A program made the position numbers and the translations under genes. From assembly GCF_026672545.1 (NCBI RefSeq), contig NZ_JAPPRJ010000002.1, positions 571,001 to 635,000 of the forward strand: a DNA stretch of 64,000 bases, given 5' to 3'. Origin of the DNA: Rhizobium sp. SL86 (GTDB lineage: Bacteria > Pseudomonadota > Alphaproteobacteria > Rhizobiales > Rhizobiaceae). The stretch's first letter is position 1; every line of letters begins with the position of its first letter. Of this stretch, positions 25,098 to 33,573 are shown in pieces. The notes under the pieces were generated by a model. The model did no database searches, was not told the origin of the DNA, and saw only the letters and a list, made by a program, of their open reading frames with translations.

Positions 25098-27236
25098 ATG
25101 GCAAACATGTTCCAGATTGCGCCGGGCGCGCCCCAGGCGCGGGAGAACCTCGACGGCAATGGCCTCGTGGAACTGAGCGACCTCAAGGAGATCCTGCTCC
25201 ATCGTCGCCGTCTGGTCGTGGGCACTGCCGCGGTGCTGACGTTGCTCGCCCTGATCTACAGCCTTCTGACGGCACCGCTTTATTCCGCAACCGCAGAGAT
25301 CCTCATCGACCCGCGCGATCTGCAGGTGGTGACGAACGACCTCTATCCCAATTCGGTGGCCGCAGATGGCGGCATCACCCAGGTCGAAAGCCAGGTGAGC
25401 GTTGTCCAATCGACAGGTGTCCTGACGCGTGCCGTCCAGGCGACCGATCTGACCAAGGATCCGGAGTTCAACCGACAGGGGCTTCTCAGCCGTCTTCTGG
25501 GTGGCGGATCGGCCAGCAGCGAGGAGACCGCGCTCGTCCGCACGATCGACGCCGTGCGCAAACGCCTCTCCGTCAAGCGGGCAGACAAGGTTCTGGTCAT
25601 CAGTGTGACGATGACATCGACCAGCCCGACGAAAGCAGCCCGTCTCGCCAATGCCGTTGCCCAGGCCTATCTCGACGACCAGGCGATGGCGCGCTCGCAG
25701 ACCGCCGAAAACACGTCCGGTGCCCTGACGGCGCGCCTGGAAGAACTTCGTGGGCAGGTACAATCGGCAGCGAACGCGGTGGAGGAATACAGGCGCCAGA
25801 ACAACCTCACCATGGCCTCCGGCCGGTTGGTCAGCGAACAGGAGATGACGGATCTCAACAACCAGCTGACGACCGCCCGCGGCAGAACGGCCGCCCTGAA
25901 ATCCCAGGTGGACCAGATCCGCGCCCAGAGGCTGACGGGCCTGCAGAGCGGTGCGACGTCGGAGGCGATCCAATCGGCGGTCATCACGCAATTGCGCAAC
26001 CAGGAGGCCGTCCTTGAAGAACGGGCGACGAGCCTTCGTGCGCAGCTTGGCCCCTCCCATCCGCAGATGATCACCATCCAGTCGCAGCTCGCCAATATCC
26101 AGCAGCTGATCACCCGCGAACTCGACCGGATCGCAGCCTCGGTGAACACGGAATATCAGCGGGCGCTCGCCAATGAGCAGGACCTGGCGACGAAGGTGGC
26201 AAGTCTTGAAGGCGAACTGAATTCCAAGTCGCAGGCATCCGTGCGCCTCAGCGAGTTGCAGCGCGATCTCGATTCCGTCCGCACCGTCTACGAAGCCTTC
26301 CTCACCCGCGCGCAGGAAACGCGCGAACAGGTGACGATCAACAATGCCAATGCCCGCATCATCACCGAAGCCCTGACACCGCAGAAAAAGAGCTGGCCAC
26401 CTGTGCCGATGCTGCTGGCCGGCGCCGTGTTCGGTGGATTGGGGTTAGGTGCCGGTCTTGCCCTTATCGCCGAATTGCTGGCGCCGACACTTTTGTCGCC
26501 GTCGCAGGCGCAATCGGCCCTGAAAGCGCCGGTCGTCGGCGTCATTCCGGGCGACAGGGCCAAGAAATCCTGGCTTGACCGCTTGCCTTTTGCTCGCCGT
26601 GCGAAGGTTGCCGAGGACGACGAGGACGAGCCGATGATCAGCCCGCGTCTCGACGGCGCGATCGGTCTTGCGCTCCGCCGCATCCTCGAAGCCGGTCATT
26701 CGACCGCTGGCAAGGCGTCCGCCGCCAGCCTGATCGTCACCTCCTGCGAAAAGGATACGAGCGAGAGGTTGCGGATCGTGAGCCTGCTTGGGGTCCATGC
26801 GACGAGCCGTGGCGAACGTGTGCTGGTGATCGACGCCAACATGGATCAGAAGGCTGGCGGCGATCGCGGATTGCTCGATGTGCTTGCCGGTGAATGTTCG
26901 TTTACCGATGCCATGCATTTTCAGTTCGGCCAGAACATTGCCTATATGCGGCGTGGACGCAGCCGCAAGGTCCTGCGGGAGGCCCAGGGGCGCGAACACG
27001 CAGTCGCCATGCTGGCGCAAGCGCACCGCATGTTCGATCTCGTTGTCATCGACGGCGGTATCCTGTCGGAGAATCTGCGCACGGCGCCGCTCGTGGCATC
27101 CGTCGATCACGTCATTCTGGTCGCCGAAAAGAACCAGACCTCGCTCCGGGATGTCGCCGACATTCGCCAGGCTGCGGAACTGATGGGGCAGCGCCTCTCC
27201 GGCATCCTGCTTGTCGATCGTTCCATGAGGGCCTGA
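25098..27236 (+). CDS. ExoP/Wzc-like polysaccharide co-polymerase with degenerate kinase domain
   Basis: 712 residues. N-terminal Wzz domain with a first membrane helix at about 37-58, long coiled-coil periplasmic region (about 150-400, including GNVR-type ARLANAVAQAYLDDQ and RLSELQRDLDSVRTVYEAFL), second membrane helix at about 435-460. The cytoplasmic C-terminal part has the BY-kinase outline but the Walker A position reads TSCEKDTSERL, without the GKS/T of a P-loop. Walker A' is weakened (VLVIDANM) and a Walker B-like LVVIDGG remains. No tyrosine-rich tail is present. It should set chain length and couple polymerase to export. First gene of the polysaccharide locus, 8 bp before the polymerase. 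Confidence 0.87.
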   Translation: MANMFQIAPGAPQARENLDGNGLVELSDLKEILLHRRRLVVGTAAVLTLLALIYSLLTAPLYSATAEILIDPRDLQVVTNDLYPNSVAADGGITQVESQVSVVQSTGVLTRAVQATDLTKDPEFNRQGLLSRLLGGGSASSEETALVRTIDAVRKRLSVKRADKVLVISVTMTSTSPTKAARLANAVAQAYLDDQAMARSQTAENTSGALTARLEELRGQVQSAANAVEEYRRQNNLTMASGRLVSEQEMTDLNNQLTTARGRTAALKSQVDQIRAQRLTGLQSGATSEAIQSAVITQLRNQEAVLEERATSLRAQLGPSHPQMITIQSQLANIQQLITRELDRIAASVNTEYQRALANEQDLATKVASLEGELNSKSQASVRLSELQRDLDSVRTVYEAFLTRAQETREQVTINNANARIITEALTPQKKSWPPVPMLLAGAVFGGLGLGAGLALIAELLAPTLLSPSQAQSALKAPVVGVIPGDRAKKSWLDRLPFARRAKVAEDDEDEPMISPRLDGAIGLALRRILEAGHSTAGKASAASLIVTSCEKDTSERLRIVSLLGVHATSRGERVLVIDANMDQKAGGDRGLLDVLAGECSFTDAMHFQFGQNIAYMRRGRSRKVLREAQGREHAVAMLAQAHRMFDLVVIDGGILSENLRTAPLVASVDHVILVAEKNQTSLRDVADIRQAAELMGQRLSGILLVDRSMRA

Positions 27237-27244
27237 ACCCAGTC

Positions 27245-28534
27245 ATGGCCGTCGATGTCGCCCCATCACTGTCTCTAGCCCACGCTGGCCGCGCCGACCG
27301 ATGGAGCCTCGATGTCTTGAGCCGTTTGGCCGTAGTACCGGTTGTTCTGGCCCTTTTTGCGCTGTCCGGTGGTATCCTGTGGGTCCTTGGTTACAATTAT
27401 GATGGCCTGACCGGCAGTTCCGTCACCAAGATCCACCCGGCGACCTATCTCACCTTGCTCGTCTTCGCCTGGCGGACCGTGGCGACCGGCAATCCGCTCA
27501 GTTATCTCGGCCACCTGGCCGCGCAGCGCCCGGCGACCCTGCTGCTGCTCGCGATCACGATCCTGGTGTTTGCGTCTGTCGTCCTGCGCGGACGCCCGAA
27601 CATGGCGGGCCTGATCGACACCTATATTGCCGCCTGCTGTCTCGTGCTGATCCTGTCGGATGCCGACGACCGGCTGATCGCGCGCCTGCGCCTGCTGCTG
27701 CATGTGATCATGACGGTCAACGCGCTGCTCGGCCTCTACGAATTCGCGACCAAGAATCTGCTGTTTCCCTTCCGCTTCGATGGCCAGGCTTTCGAAACCG
27801 ATCTTCGCCCGTCTGCCCTGCAAGGCCACCCGCTGATCAATGCCGCCGTCACTTCGACCTATCTGCTGTCACTTATGAGTGGTGCGAAAGATCTGCCGCA
27901 AGCCCGTCGTTTCGCGCTCATCGGCCTGCAGCTGGCCGCTCTTGTCGCCTTCGGTGGCCGAACGGCCTTCGTGCTGACGCTGCTCTTCGGCGGGCTTTAC
28001 GGACTACGGGCGACTTATCTTTCCCTGAGAAAGGGGAGGGTGAGCCTGCTGGCAGCCGCCATCGCCATCCTGTTTGCCGGCCTCGCGCCTGTAGCGTTGA
28101 CCGTGCTGATCTCCCAGGGGTTTTTCGATGCGCTGGCAAGCCGGTTCATTTCCGATGGCGGCAGTGCCAATGCGCGTATCGTGATGTTCGAACTCTTCGA
28201 TCATTTCTCGCTGAGCCAGATCATCATCGGACCGGACATCGAGGTGCTGGACAGCTGGCGGCGCATCTACGGCCTTGAATGGGGCATTGAAAATCCGATC
28301 ATCCGCATGACCCTCTATCAGGGTGCCTTCGTCACTCTGCTTTTGGCGATCGGCTTTGGGCTCTTCATGCACGAGATAGCCAAGGTGTCGCTCCCCGGCG
28401 TCTGGCTTCCGATGATCGTTTGGATTCTGGTGATCAATACCGCCGAGAGCATCGCGTCGAAAACAACCATGCTGACGAAGTTTTGTGTGATGATCCTGTG
28501 CCTCTATCATCCGTCGACTATCCGGCGGCGATGA
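27245..28534 (+). CDS. Polysaccharide polymerase-like membrane protein (Wzy/VpsF type)
   Basis: 429 residues from ATG 27245; in-frame codons further upstream lie inside the ExoP-like gene. About ten membrane helices with a larger periplasmic loop around residues 330-370. No strong motif beyond the topology of O-antigen polymerase/VpsF relatives and the TAFVLTLLFGG segment. It is placed directly behind the co-polymerase, as Wzy genes often are. It probably joins lipid-linked repeat units at the periplasmic face. Convergent with the GH5 gene with only three bases between the stop codons. Confidence 0.75.
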   Translation: MAVDVAPSLSLAHAGRADRWSLDVLSRLAVVPVVLALFALSGGILWVLGYNYDGLTGSSVTKIHPATYLTLLVFAWRTVATGNPLSYLGHLAAQRPATLLLLAITILVFASVVLRGRPNMAGLIDTYIAACCLVLILSDADDRLIARLRLLLHVIMTVNALLGLYEFATKNLLFPFRFDGQAFETDLRPSALQGHPLINAAVTSTYLLSLMSGAKDLPQARRFALIGLQLAALVAFGGRTAFVLTLLFGGLYGLRATYLSLRKGRVSLLAAAIAILFAGLAPVALTVLISQGFFDALASRFISDGGSANARIVMFELFDHFSLSQIIIGPDIEVLDSWRRIYGLEWGIENPIIRMTLYQGAFVTLLLAIGFGLFMHEIAKVSLPGVWLPMIVWILVINTAESIASKTTMLTKFCVMILCLYHPSTIRRR

Positions 28535-28537
28535 CGG

Positions 28538-29779
28538 TCACGGCACCCTGACGCCCAGCGCTTCGAGGATTGGCGCATCGAAACGGCGGCTGACGTCGTC
28601 GGTGACGATGCCCATGCCATCGAACAGGTTCCAGAAGGCCCAGGGAAACCCGAAGGTTTCCGCGCTCTTGCGCACGTCCTCGACATATCGTGCGCGGTCC
28701 TTTGCGCCGGAGGCGACATAACGATCGTCGCTGCGCAGGGCTCCGAACTCGCCCATCAGGATGCGCGCGGGCGCGATGCCGTAGTGTTTGCCCCAGTCGG
28801 CAACCCGCTGCAGGTAGGAATCGACGAAGGGACGGGCAGGAGCCGCATCGAAATAGACCTTCAGGACCTTCTCCGTCTCGGCATAGGCGGCGGCTTTCAC
28901 CTGTTGCGGCCGGTCGTCGGAACGCAGGCGGTTGCGCACGGCGGCAAGCGTCTCTTCGAGCGTGCCCGCATCCCCCGGCCACGGCACATCGTTGAGAGCC
29001 CGATAGACCGGTTCGCCCATCCACGGGGCGCCCTGGTGGGAAAACAGATAGGGCTCGTAGAAATGGAAGGTGTAGAGGATCGGCGCCAGCACTTCAAATG
29101 GCCGCGGGTCGAGTGCGGTCAGACCGGAGACCATGCTGCCGCAGCTGCCGGTGGCAACCAGCATCAGGTTTGGCGCCCGTGTCCGCGCCGTTGTCAGCAG
29201 AGCCCGCTGAACGGCGACCCATTCCGGCGCACCGCAGGCCTGTGGCGGTTCGTTGACCGGTTCAAGTGCCACCCGGTTCGACGGGAATTCGCCCAGCATT
29301 TCTGCCAGGTCGCCAATCAGTTTCCGATAGGCCGGGAATTCGGCGGCCGATATGCTGACGGTGAGGACGCGGGAGTTCCAATAATGCGTCGCCTCATTGG
29401 TCTGGACGTTGAGGACGAGCGTCAGTCCGACCGAGAGAATGTCCGAGACGGCGTTTGTCAGCGCGGAGATCAACTGTCTGCGCCGCTCTCCGGTAAAGGA
29501 GAGGAAAGGGCCTGGATCGATCGGAAGGCGGACGAAGTCGAACCCGGCCGCCGCCAGCCGTTGCAGATCCTGTTTCGTCGGGACCGGCCGTTGCGTCTGG
29601 AAAGGCGGCCAGTCGTAATCGCGGCGCGGCGCCGGAAATTCGTGGGTCAGCGAAAACCACGGCCAGAGATTGACACCGCGCTGGATATGCCACGCGATGG
29701 GCTGGGCTGGCGCAATCCGTGTGGCAGTGCTCAACGCAAGCGTCGCCGAGGTGCCGAGAAGCAGATCGCGCCGCCGCAT
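28538..29779 (-). CDS. Glycoside hydrolase family 5 endoglycanase, Tat-type signal
   Basis: 413 residues from ATG 29779, which has GAGTGAGGAC upstream; TTG 29797 would overlap the glycosyltransferase. The N-terminus MRRRDLLLGTSATLALSTAT is a compact twin-arginine signal. The acid/base glutamate is E177 in ALEPVNEP and the nucleophile is E344 in ILMGEFGALR, as in cellulase-type GH5 enzymes. It would cut a beta-glycan in the periplasm. Lying in a synthesis locus and co-transcribed with a glycosyltransferase (4-bp gap), it is more likely to trim or release the locus product than to serve nutrition, as BcsZ and ExoK-type enzymes do. Confidence 0.88.
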   Translation of the reverse strand: MRRRDLLLGTSATLALSTATRIAPAQPIAWHIQRGVNLWPWFSLTHEFPAPRRDYDWPPFQTQRPVPTKQDLQRLAAAGFDFVRLPIDPGPFLSFTGERRRQLISALTNAVSDILSVGLTLVLNVQTNEATHYWNSRVLTVSISAAEFPAYRKLIGDLAEMLGEFPSNRVALEPVNEPPQACGAPEWVAVQRALLTTARTRAPNLMLVATGSCGSMVSGLTALDPRPFEVLAPILYTFHFYEPYLFSHQGAPWMGEPVYRALNDVPWPGDAGTLEETLAAVRNRLRSDDRPQQVKAAAYAETEKVLKVYFDAAPARPFVDSYLQRVADWGKHYGIAPARILMGEFGALRSDDRYVASGAKDRARYVEDVRKSAETFGFPWAFWNLFDGMGIVTDDVSRRFDAPILEALGVRVP

Positions 29780-29783
29780 GTCC

Positions 29784-30950
29784 TCACTCTCCCGCAAGTG
29801 CTTTCGGAAGAGACTTCAGTGCCGCCCGGTCAAATCCGCCCAAGGCAAGAAGTTCGTCTTCATAGGTGCCAAGAACCTTGTCCCAGGTGAAGTCCGTCTC
29901 GGCGCGAAGCCGGGCCGCAGCTTCACCGCGCCGGACGACGACATCGTCCTGCAGCAAGCGTTCGAAGCCCGCCTCGCAGCTTGTCTCGTCGGAAAAGAAC
30001 ACGGCGGCCTCGCCTGCGGTCCAGCGATTGTATTTGTTGTCGTGGGCGATCACGCAATTGCCGGCCGCCAGGGATTCGACCAGCGAGGGGTTGGTGCCGC
30101 CGACCGTGTGCCCGTGCACATAGGCACGGGCGTGGAAACGAAGGGCCTGAACGGCCTTTTCATCGTAGATCGCACCCGGGAAGATGACTTCGTCGCTGGC
30201 CGAGGCCAGGATTTCCTGATGATAGGCATTGCCGTCAACGAACGTGCCGAGAACGACAAGTTTGGCATCGCGCTTCTTGCGCGAAAACGCCTTCACGAGC
30301 GTGAGGATGCTGTTGTCGGGCTCGATGCGCGCGATCGAGATGAAATAGCGGCCGGGCTGAAGGCCGAGTGCCTCGACCGGGGCGGTTGGTGCCGAGCGCA
30401 CAGGAACCCCGCCGTAAGGGATCATCACCGTCGATGTGCGCGGACGCCGTGTTGCCAGATGATCGGCGATGGCCGGATGATCGGCCACCAGCCGGTCGGA
30501 GGACCAGGCGGCGATCCACTCGTTCAGCCAGAACCATGCCTTGATCGGCAGGCTCCACTTCGCCCGCTTCCACTCGATGCCGTCCATGTTGGTCATGATC
30601 TTTCGCCCCTTGGCCTTGAGATAGGGCAGGAAGATCGCACCGTTATAGCCAAGCACCAGGCTGACCGAGGGACGCGTGGCGGCGTGCTTCACACATTTCC
30701 AGTCGAATTCCAGTGTCGCGCGCGGACCGGTGGATGCGACCTGTACGTGAATGAGTTCCACACCCTGCCACGTGGTGGACCGGATCTCTTCCGTCACTGT
30801 TTCCACTTCCTCCTGGCAATAGACCCCGACATGCCAGCCGTGTTTGGCAAGAAACAGCGCCAGCTTTTCCGCGAAGGTTTCAAATCCGCCGTGGGATGCC
30901 GGAATGCCTCTTGTGCCGAGAATGAGGAGCGATGGGCGGGCCTGGTTCAT
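29784..30950 (-). CDS. Glycosyltransferase with DUF1972 N-terminus (GT4 fold)
   Basis: 388 residues. It begins MNQARPSLLILGTRGIPASHGGFETFAEKLA, the typical DUF1972/rhamnosyltransferase-like N-terminus. The GT-B C-terminal half has ISIARIEPDNSILTLVKAF and the donor-binding region HGHTVGGTNPSLVESLAAGN with the conserved glutamate. It would add a sugar from a nucleotide donor to the lipid-linked repeat at the cytoplasmic membrane. Transcribed away from the second glycosyltransferase across a 144-bp divergent gap. Confidence 0.88.
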   Translation of the reverse strand: MNQARPSLLILGTRGIPASHGGFETFAEKLALFLAKHGWHVGVYCQEEVETVTEEIRSTTWQGVELIHVQVASTGPRATLEFDWKCVKHAATRPSVSLVLGYNGAIFLPYLKAKGRKIMTNMDGIEWKRAKWSLPIKAWFWLNEWIAAWSSDRLVADHPAIADHLATRRPRTSTVMIPYGGVPVRSAPTAPVEALGLQPGRYFISIARIEPDNSILTLVKAFSRKKRDAKLVVLGTFVDGNAYHQEILASASDEVIFPGAIYDEKAVQALRFHARAYVHGHTVGGTNPSLVESLAAGNCVIAHDNKYNRWTAGEAAVFFSDETSCEAGFERLLQDDVVVRRGEAAARLRAETDFTWDKVLGTYEDELLALGGFDRAALKSLPKALAGE

Positions 30951-31094
30951 AGCTGATTCAACTTTCTCACATACACGTTCACAATTGGCACATTAGCCGT
31001 AGCTGGTTGAGAAACCTGCAAGGAACGGGCCAGGCATGGAAATTGCGAGACTGATTGCAGCCATGCTTGCTGTTGTCTTAAAGTGAGAACTGAA

Positions 31095-32261
31095 ATGCGT
31101 ATCGCGTGTATCCACCAGGGTTGGGAGCTCTACGGTTCAGACCGAAGCTTTGCCGAAAGCGTTGCCGCCCTGCGGGAGGCCTATCCGGAGGCCGAGATCG
31201 AGGTCGTGCTGCCGCGGCCCGGCCCGATTGTGGATATTCTTCAGCCCCATGCGACCCGAATCCTGTTCGAGCCCTTGTGGATTCTGCGGCGCAAGGCGCT
31301 CTTGCGGCTGGCAACGGTCGACGTGCCACGGCTGCCGAATTCGGTTCTGCGGGCGCTGCGCCGCATTCAGTCTTTCGACCTCGTCTATGTGAATACGTCC
31401 GTCATCGTGGACTACGCGCTCGCTGCGCGATTTTCCCGGGACAGGACAATTCTGCACATTCATGAGATTCCGGAAGGGCTTGCCCTGACGGTACTCCGCC
31501 GGCTGATCGGCTGGAGCCGCAGTGAATTGATCTTTAATTCGAAGGCGACGCGCGATGCGTTCGGCGATCCGAAGGCTGTTTTGACGCATGTCGTCTACAA
31601 TGGTGTCGAAGGGCCGGCCGTACCGCTGGCGGTGACCTATGACGGCACACGCCCGTTGCGCGTCTTGCTCCTCGGCCGCATCAATCGGATCAAGGGCCAG
31701 GACGTGCTGCTGGATGCGATCGCGGCCATGCCGCCTTCCGCGCGTGAGAAGCTCGAGGTTCGCATCGTCGGCAGCGCCTTTGACAGCGACGAACCCGAAC
31801 GGGAACTCCGGGAACGTATCGAGCGGCTGGGTCTTCAGGATCTCGTTACGCTCTTGCCTTTCATTCCCGATCCCTCGCAACATTATGCCTGGGCCGATGT
31901 GGTCACGGTTCCCTCGAAGCGGCCGGAATCGCTCGGCCGGGTGGCGATCGAGGCCATGGCCTGGGGCAGGCCAGTCATCGCTTCCGCGATCGGCGGCCTG
32001 ATGGAGGTCGTGGAAACCGGCAGGACCGGCTGGACGCTTCCGCCCGGGGATCCTCACGCGCTGAAGGCTACCCTGCTTGAACTGCTGGATGATCCCGCAA
32101 AGCTCGTCCCCTTCGCCGCGGCGGGGCGCCTGCGATACGAAAACCTCTTCAGCCGGGATGCCGTGTCAGCCACGATCGGCCGGATTGCCGGTCAGAAATT
32201 TGAGCGGCGCGGGATTGCGGGTGCCTTCGGGCTGCAGGAAGAGCGGGGAGCGGCCGAATGA
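31095..32261 (+). CDS. Glycosyltransferase family 4
   Basis: 388 residues from ATG 31095; GTG 31083 is possible. The C-terminal GT4 domain is clear: LLLGRINRIKGQDVLLDAI, then the donor site VPSKRPESLGRVAIEAMAWGRPVIAS with the E-x7-E spacing. The N-terminal half reads GWELYGSDRSFAESVAALRE, a glycogen-synthase-like acceptor domain seen in exopolysaccharide glycosyltransferases. It starts the second plus-strand unit of the locus and overlaps the flippase start by four bases. Confidence 0.9.
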   Translation: MRIACIHQGWELYGSDRSFAESVAALREAYPEAEIEVVLPRPGPIVDILQPHATRILFEPLWILRRKALLRLATVDVPRLPNSVLRALRRIQSFDLVYVNTSVIVDYALAARFSRDRTILHIHEIPEGLALTVLRRLIGWSRSELIFNSKATRDAFGDPKAVLTHVVYNGVEGPAVPLAVTYDGTRPLRVLLLGRINRIKGQDVLLDAIAAMPPSAREKLEVRIVGSAFDSDEPERELRERIERLGLQDLVTLLPFIPDPSQHYAWADVVTVPSKRPESLGRVAIEAMAWGRPVIASAIGGLMEVVETGRTGWTLPPGDPHALKATLLELLDDPAKLVPFAAAGRLRYENLFSRDAVSATIGRIAGQKFERRGIAGAFGLQEERGAAE

Positions 32262-33517
32262 ACGCGGGCACATTCTTCCTCATCCGGCGGCTGATCCTGA
32301 TGGTCAGCGGCGAAGCGCTACAGAGCGGCTTCCATTTCGCGCTGAACCTTTATCTGCTGCACATCCTTTCTGCCGCCGACTACGGCATCTTCGCCATCAG
32401 CATGGTGATGGGCGGGGTGGCGATTGCCTATACCCGGTCGTTGACCGCGGTCCCCGCCAGCGTCTGGATCTCGCGAAGCCGCACACGCCGTGAAGCGGAT
32501 GCCTATGACATCACCTTCGGCTCGGGCGCTCTGCTGCTCAGCACTGCGCTTGCGCTTGCCGCCATGACGCTTCTCTGGCTCTGGCAGTCTCATGGACCCA
32601 TCGTCGGCGGGTTGTTCATCGGACTCTGGGCGTTGCGCAGCCACATGCGCACCGCCTCCTTTGCGCGTCACCGGCAGTGGATCGTCAGCTGCAGCGATCT
32701 GACCTTCACCTTCATCGGCTGTGCGGTCACGGCCTTTATCGTCTATCAGGGACAGGATGTCCTGGTCGGCATCTTCGAGGGCCTGGCGGTCGCGAACGGT
32801 CTCGGTATTCTGCTGCTACTCCTTCTGCCGCGCACGCGCATCCGCATCAGTTTTCGCCGGGAAGTGCGCCGTCGATACGTGCGCCTGTGGCCGCAACTGC
32901 GCTGGACGGTCTTTTATGTCACCACCGCCCTGCTGCAGGGACAGACGATCGCGATCCTCGTGACCAGTGCGGCGGGTCCCGCCGCCTATGCGCCGATCGC
33001 GGCGGTCATGACGCTCTTTGCGCCGCTGCGCATCATTGCGACGGCCTTCGACAATATGATGCAGCCGGAAATGTCGGCCGCGATGGGGCGTCATGACTAT
33101 GCGCGGGTCTGGAAACAGGCACTGTTGTGGTCCGGACTCCTCGGGATCGGATGCCTGGTCTACGGCGGACTGGTGTTCGTGATCGCGCCCTACATCAAGT
33201 CCGACACCTTCGCCAATGCGTCCATCCATGTCATCGGGGCCTCTGCCATGGTGATCTCCACCCTTTTGATCATGTATTCGATGCCCCGCATCATCATGGA
33301 GACGGCGAGCGCGTTTTCGACGCTGGCCTTGATCAGCGGGTTGGCGGCGATCGTCGGCTTTGTTTCGATCGCGATTCTGCTCGCAGTCTCCACGCCGGCC
33401 TGGGCATTGGCCGGAGCGGCCTTGTCGGAAATAGCTTTCTTTATTCTGTGTTGGACTGCGGTTTATCGTCGTCTCACGGCCGGCGACGGCCTTCCTGAGG
33501 CCGGTTCGGTCAAATAG
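32258..33517 (+). CDS. Polysaccharide flippase (Wzx/MATE-like)
   Basis: 419 residues, about 12 membrane helices. It shows the sequence outline of the polysaccharide transporter family (LHILSAADYGIFAISMV near the first helix pair). It should move the lipid-linked repeat unit across the inner membrane for the polymerase. ATGA overlap with the upstream glycosyltransferase. A 17-bp perfect hairpin begins at its stop codon. Confidence 0.87.
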   Translation: MNAGTFFLIRRLILMVSGEALQSGFHFALNLYLLHILSAADYGIFAISMVMGGVAIAYTRSLTAVPASVWISRSRTRREADAYDITFGSGALLLSTALALAAMTLLWLWQSHGPIVGGLFIGLWALRSHMRTASFARHRQWIVSCSDLTFTFIGCAVTAFIVYQGQDVLVGIFEGLAVANGLGILLLLLLPRTRIRISFRREVRRRYVRLWPQLRWTVFYVTTALLQGQTIAILVTSAAGPAAYAPIAAVMTLFAPLRIIATAFDNMMQPEMSAAMGRHDYARVWKQALLWSGLLGIGCLVYGGLVFVIAPYIKSDTFANASIHVIGASAMVISTLLIMYSMPRIIMETASAFSTLALISGLAAIVGFVSIAILLAVSTPAWALAGAALSEIAFFILCWTAVYRRLTAGDGLPEAGSVK

Positions 33518-33553
33518 CATTGGCGTGACGTGGGGGCACGTCACGCCAATGCT
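33516..33553 (+). repeat. 17-bp perfect stem-loop between flippase and GINT1_N-like gene
   Basis: The stem runs 33516-33532 and 33537-33553 with a GGGG loop and includes the last two bases of the flippase stop codon (TAG 33515-33517). No T run follows (CGTTCATCGGGGG), and the next ribosome site (GGGGGAAAG, 33562-33570) lies 8 bases after the stem. It looks like an mRNA processing, stabilising or attenuating hairpin rather than a standard terminator. Confidence 0.8.
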
Positions 33554-33573
33554 CGTTCATCGGGGGAAAGAGC

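Noticed and set aside
31036-31086. 16-codon ORF (MEIARLIAAMLAVVLK) before the GT4 gene as a leader peptide
   Set aside because: Too short and without regulatory codons or an adjacent attenuator hairpin.
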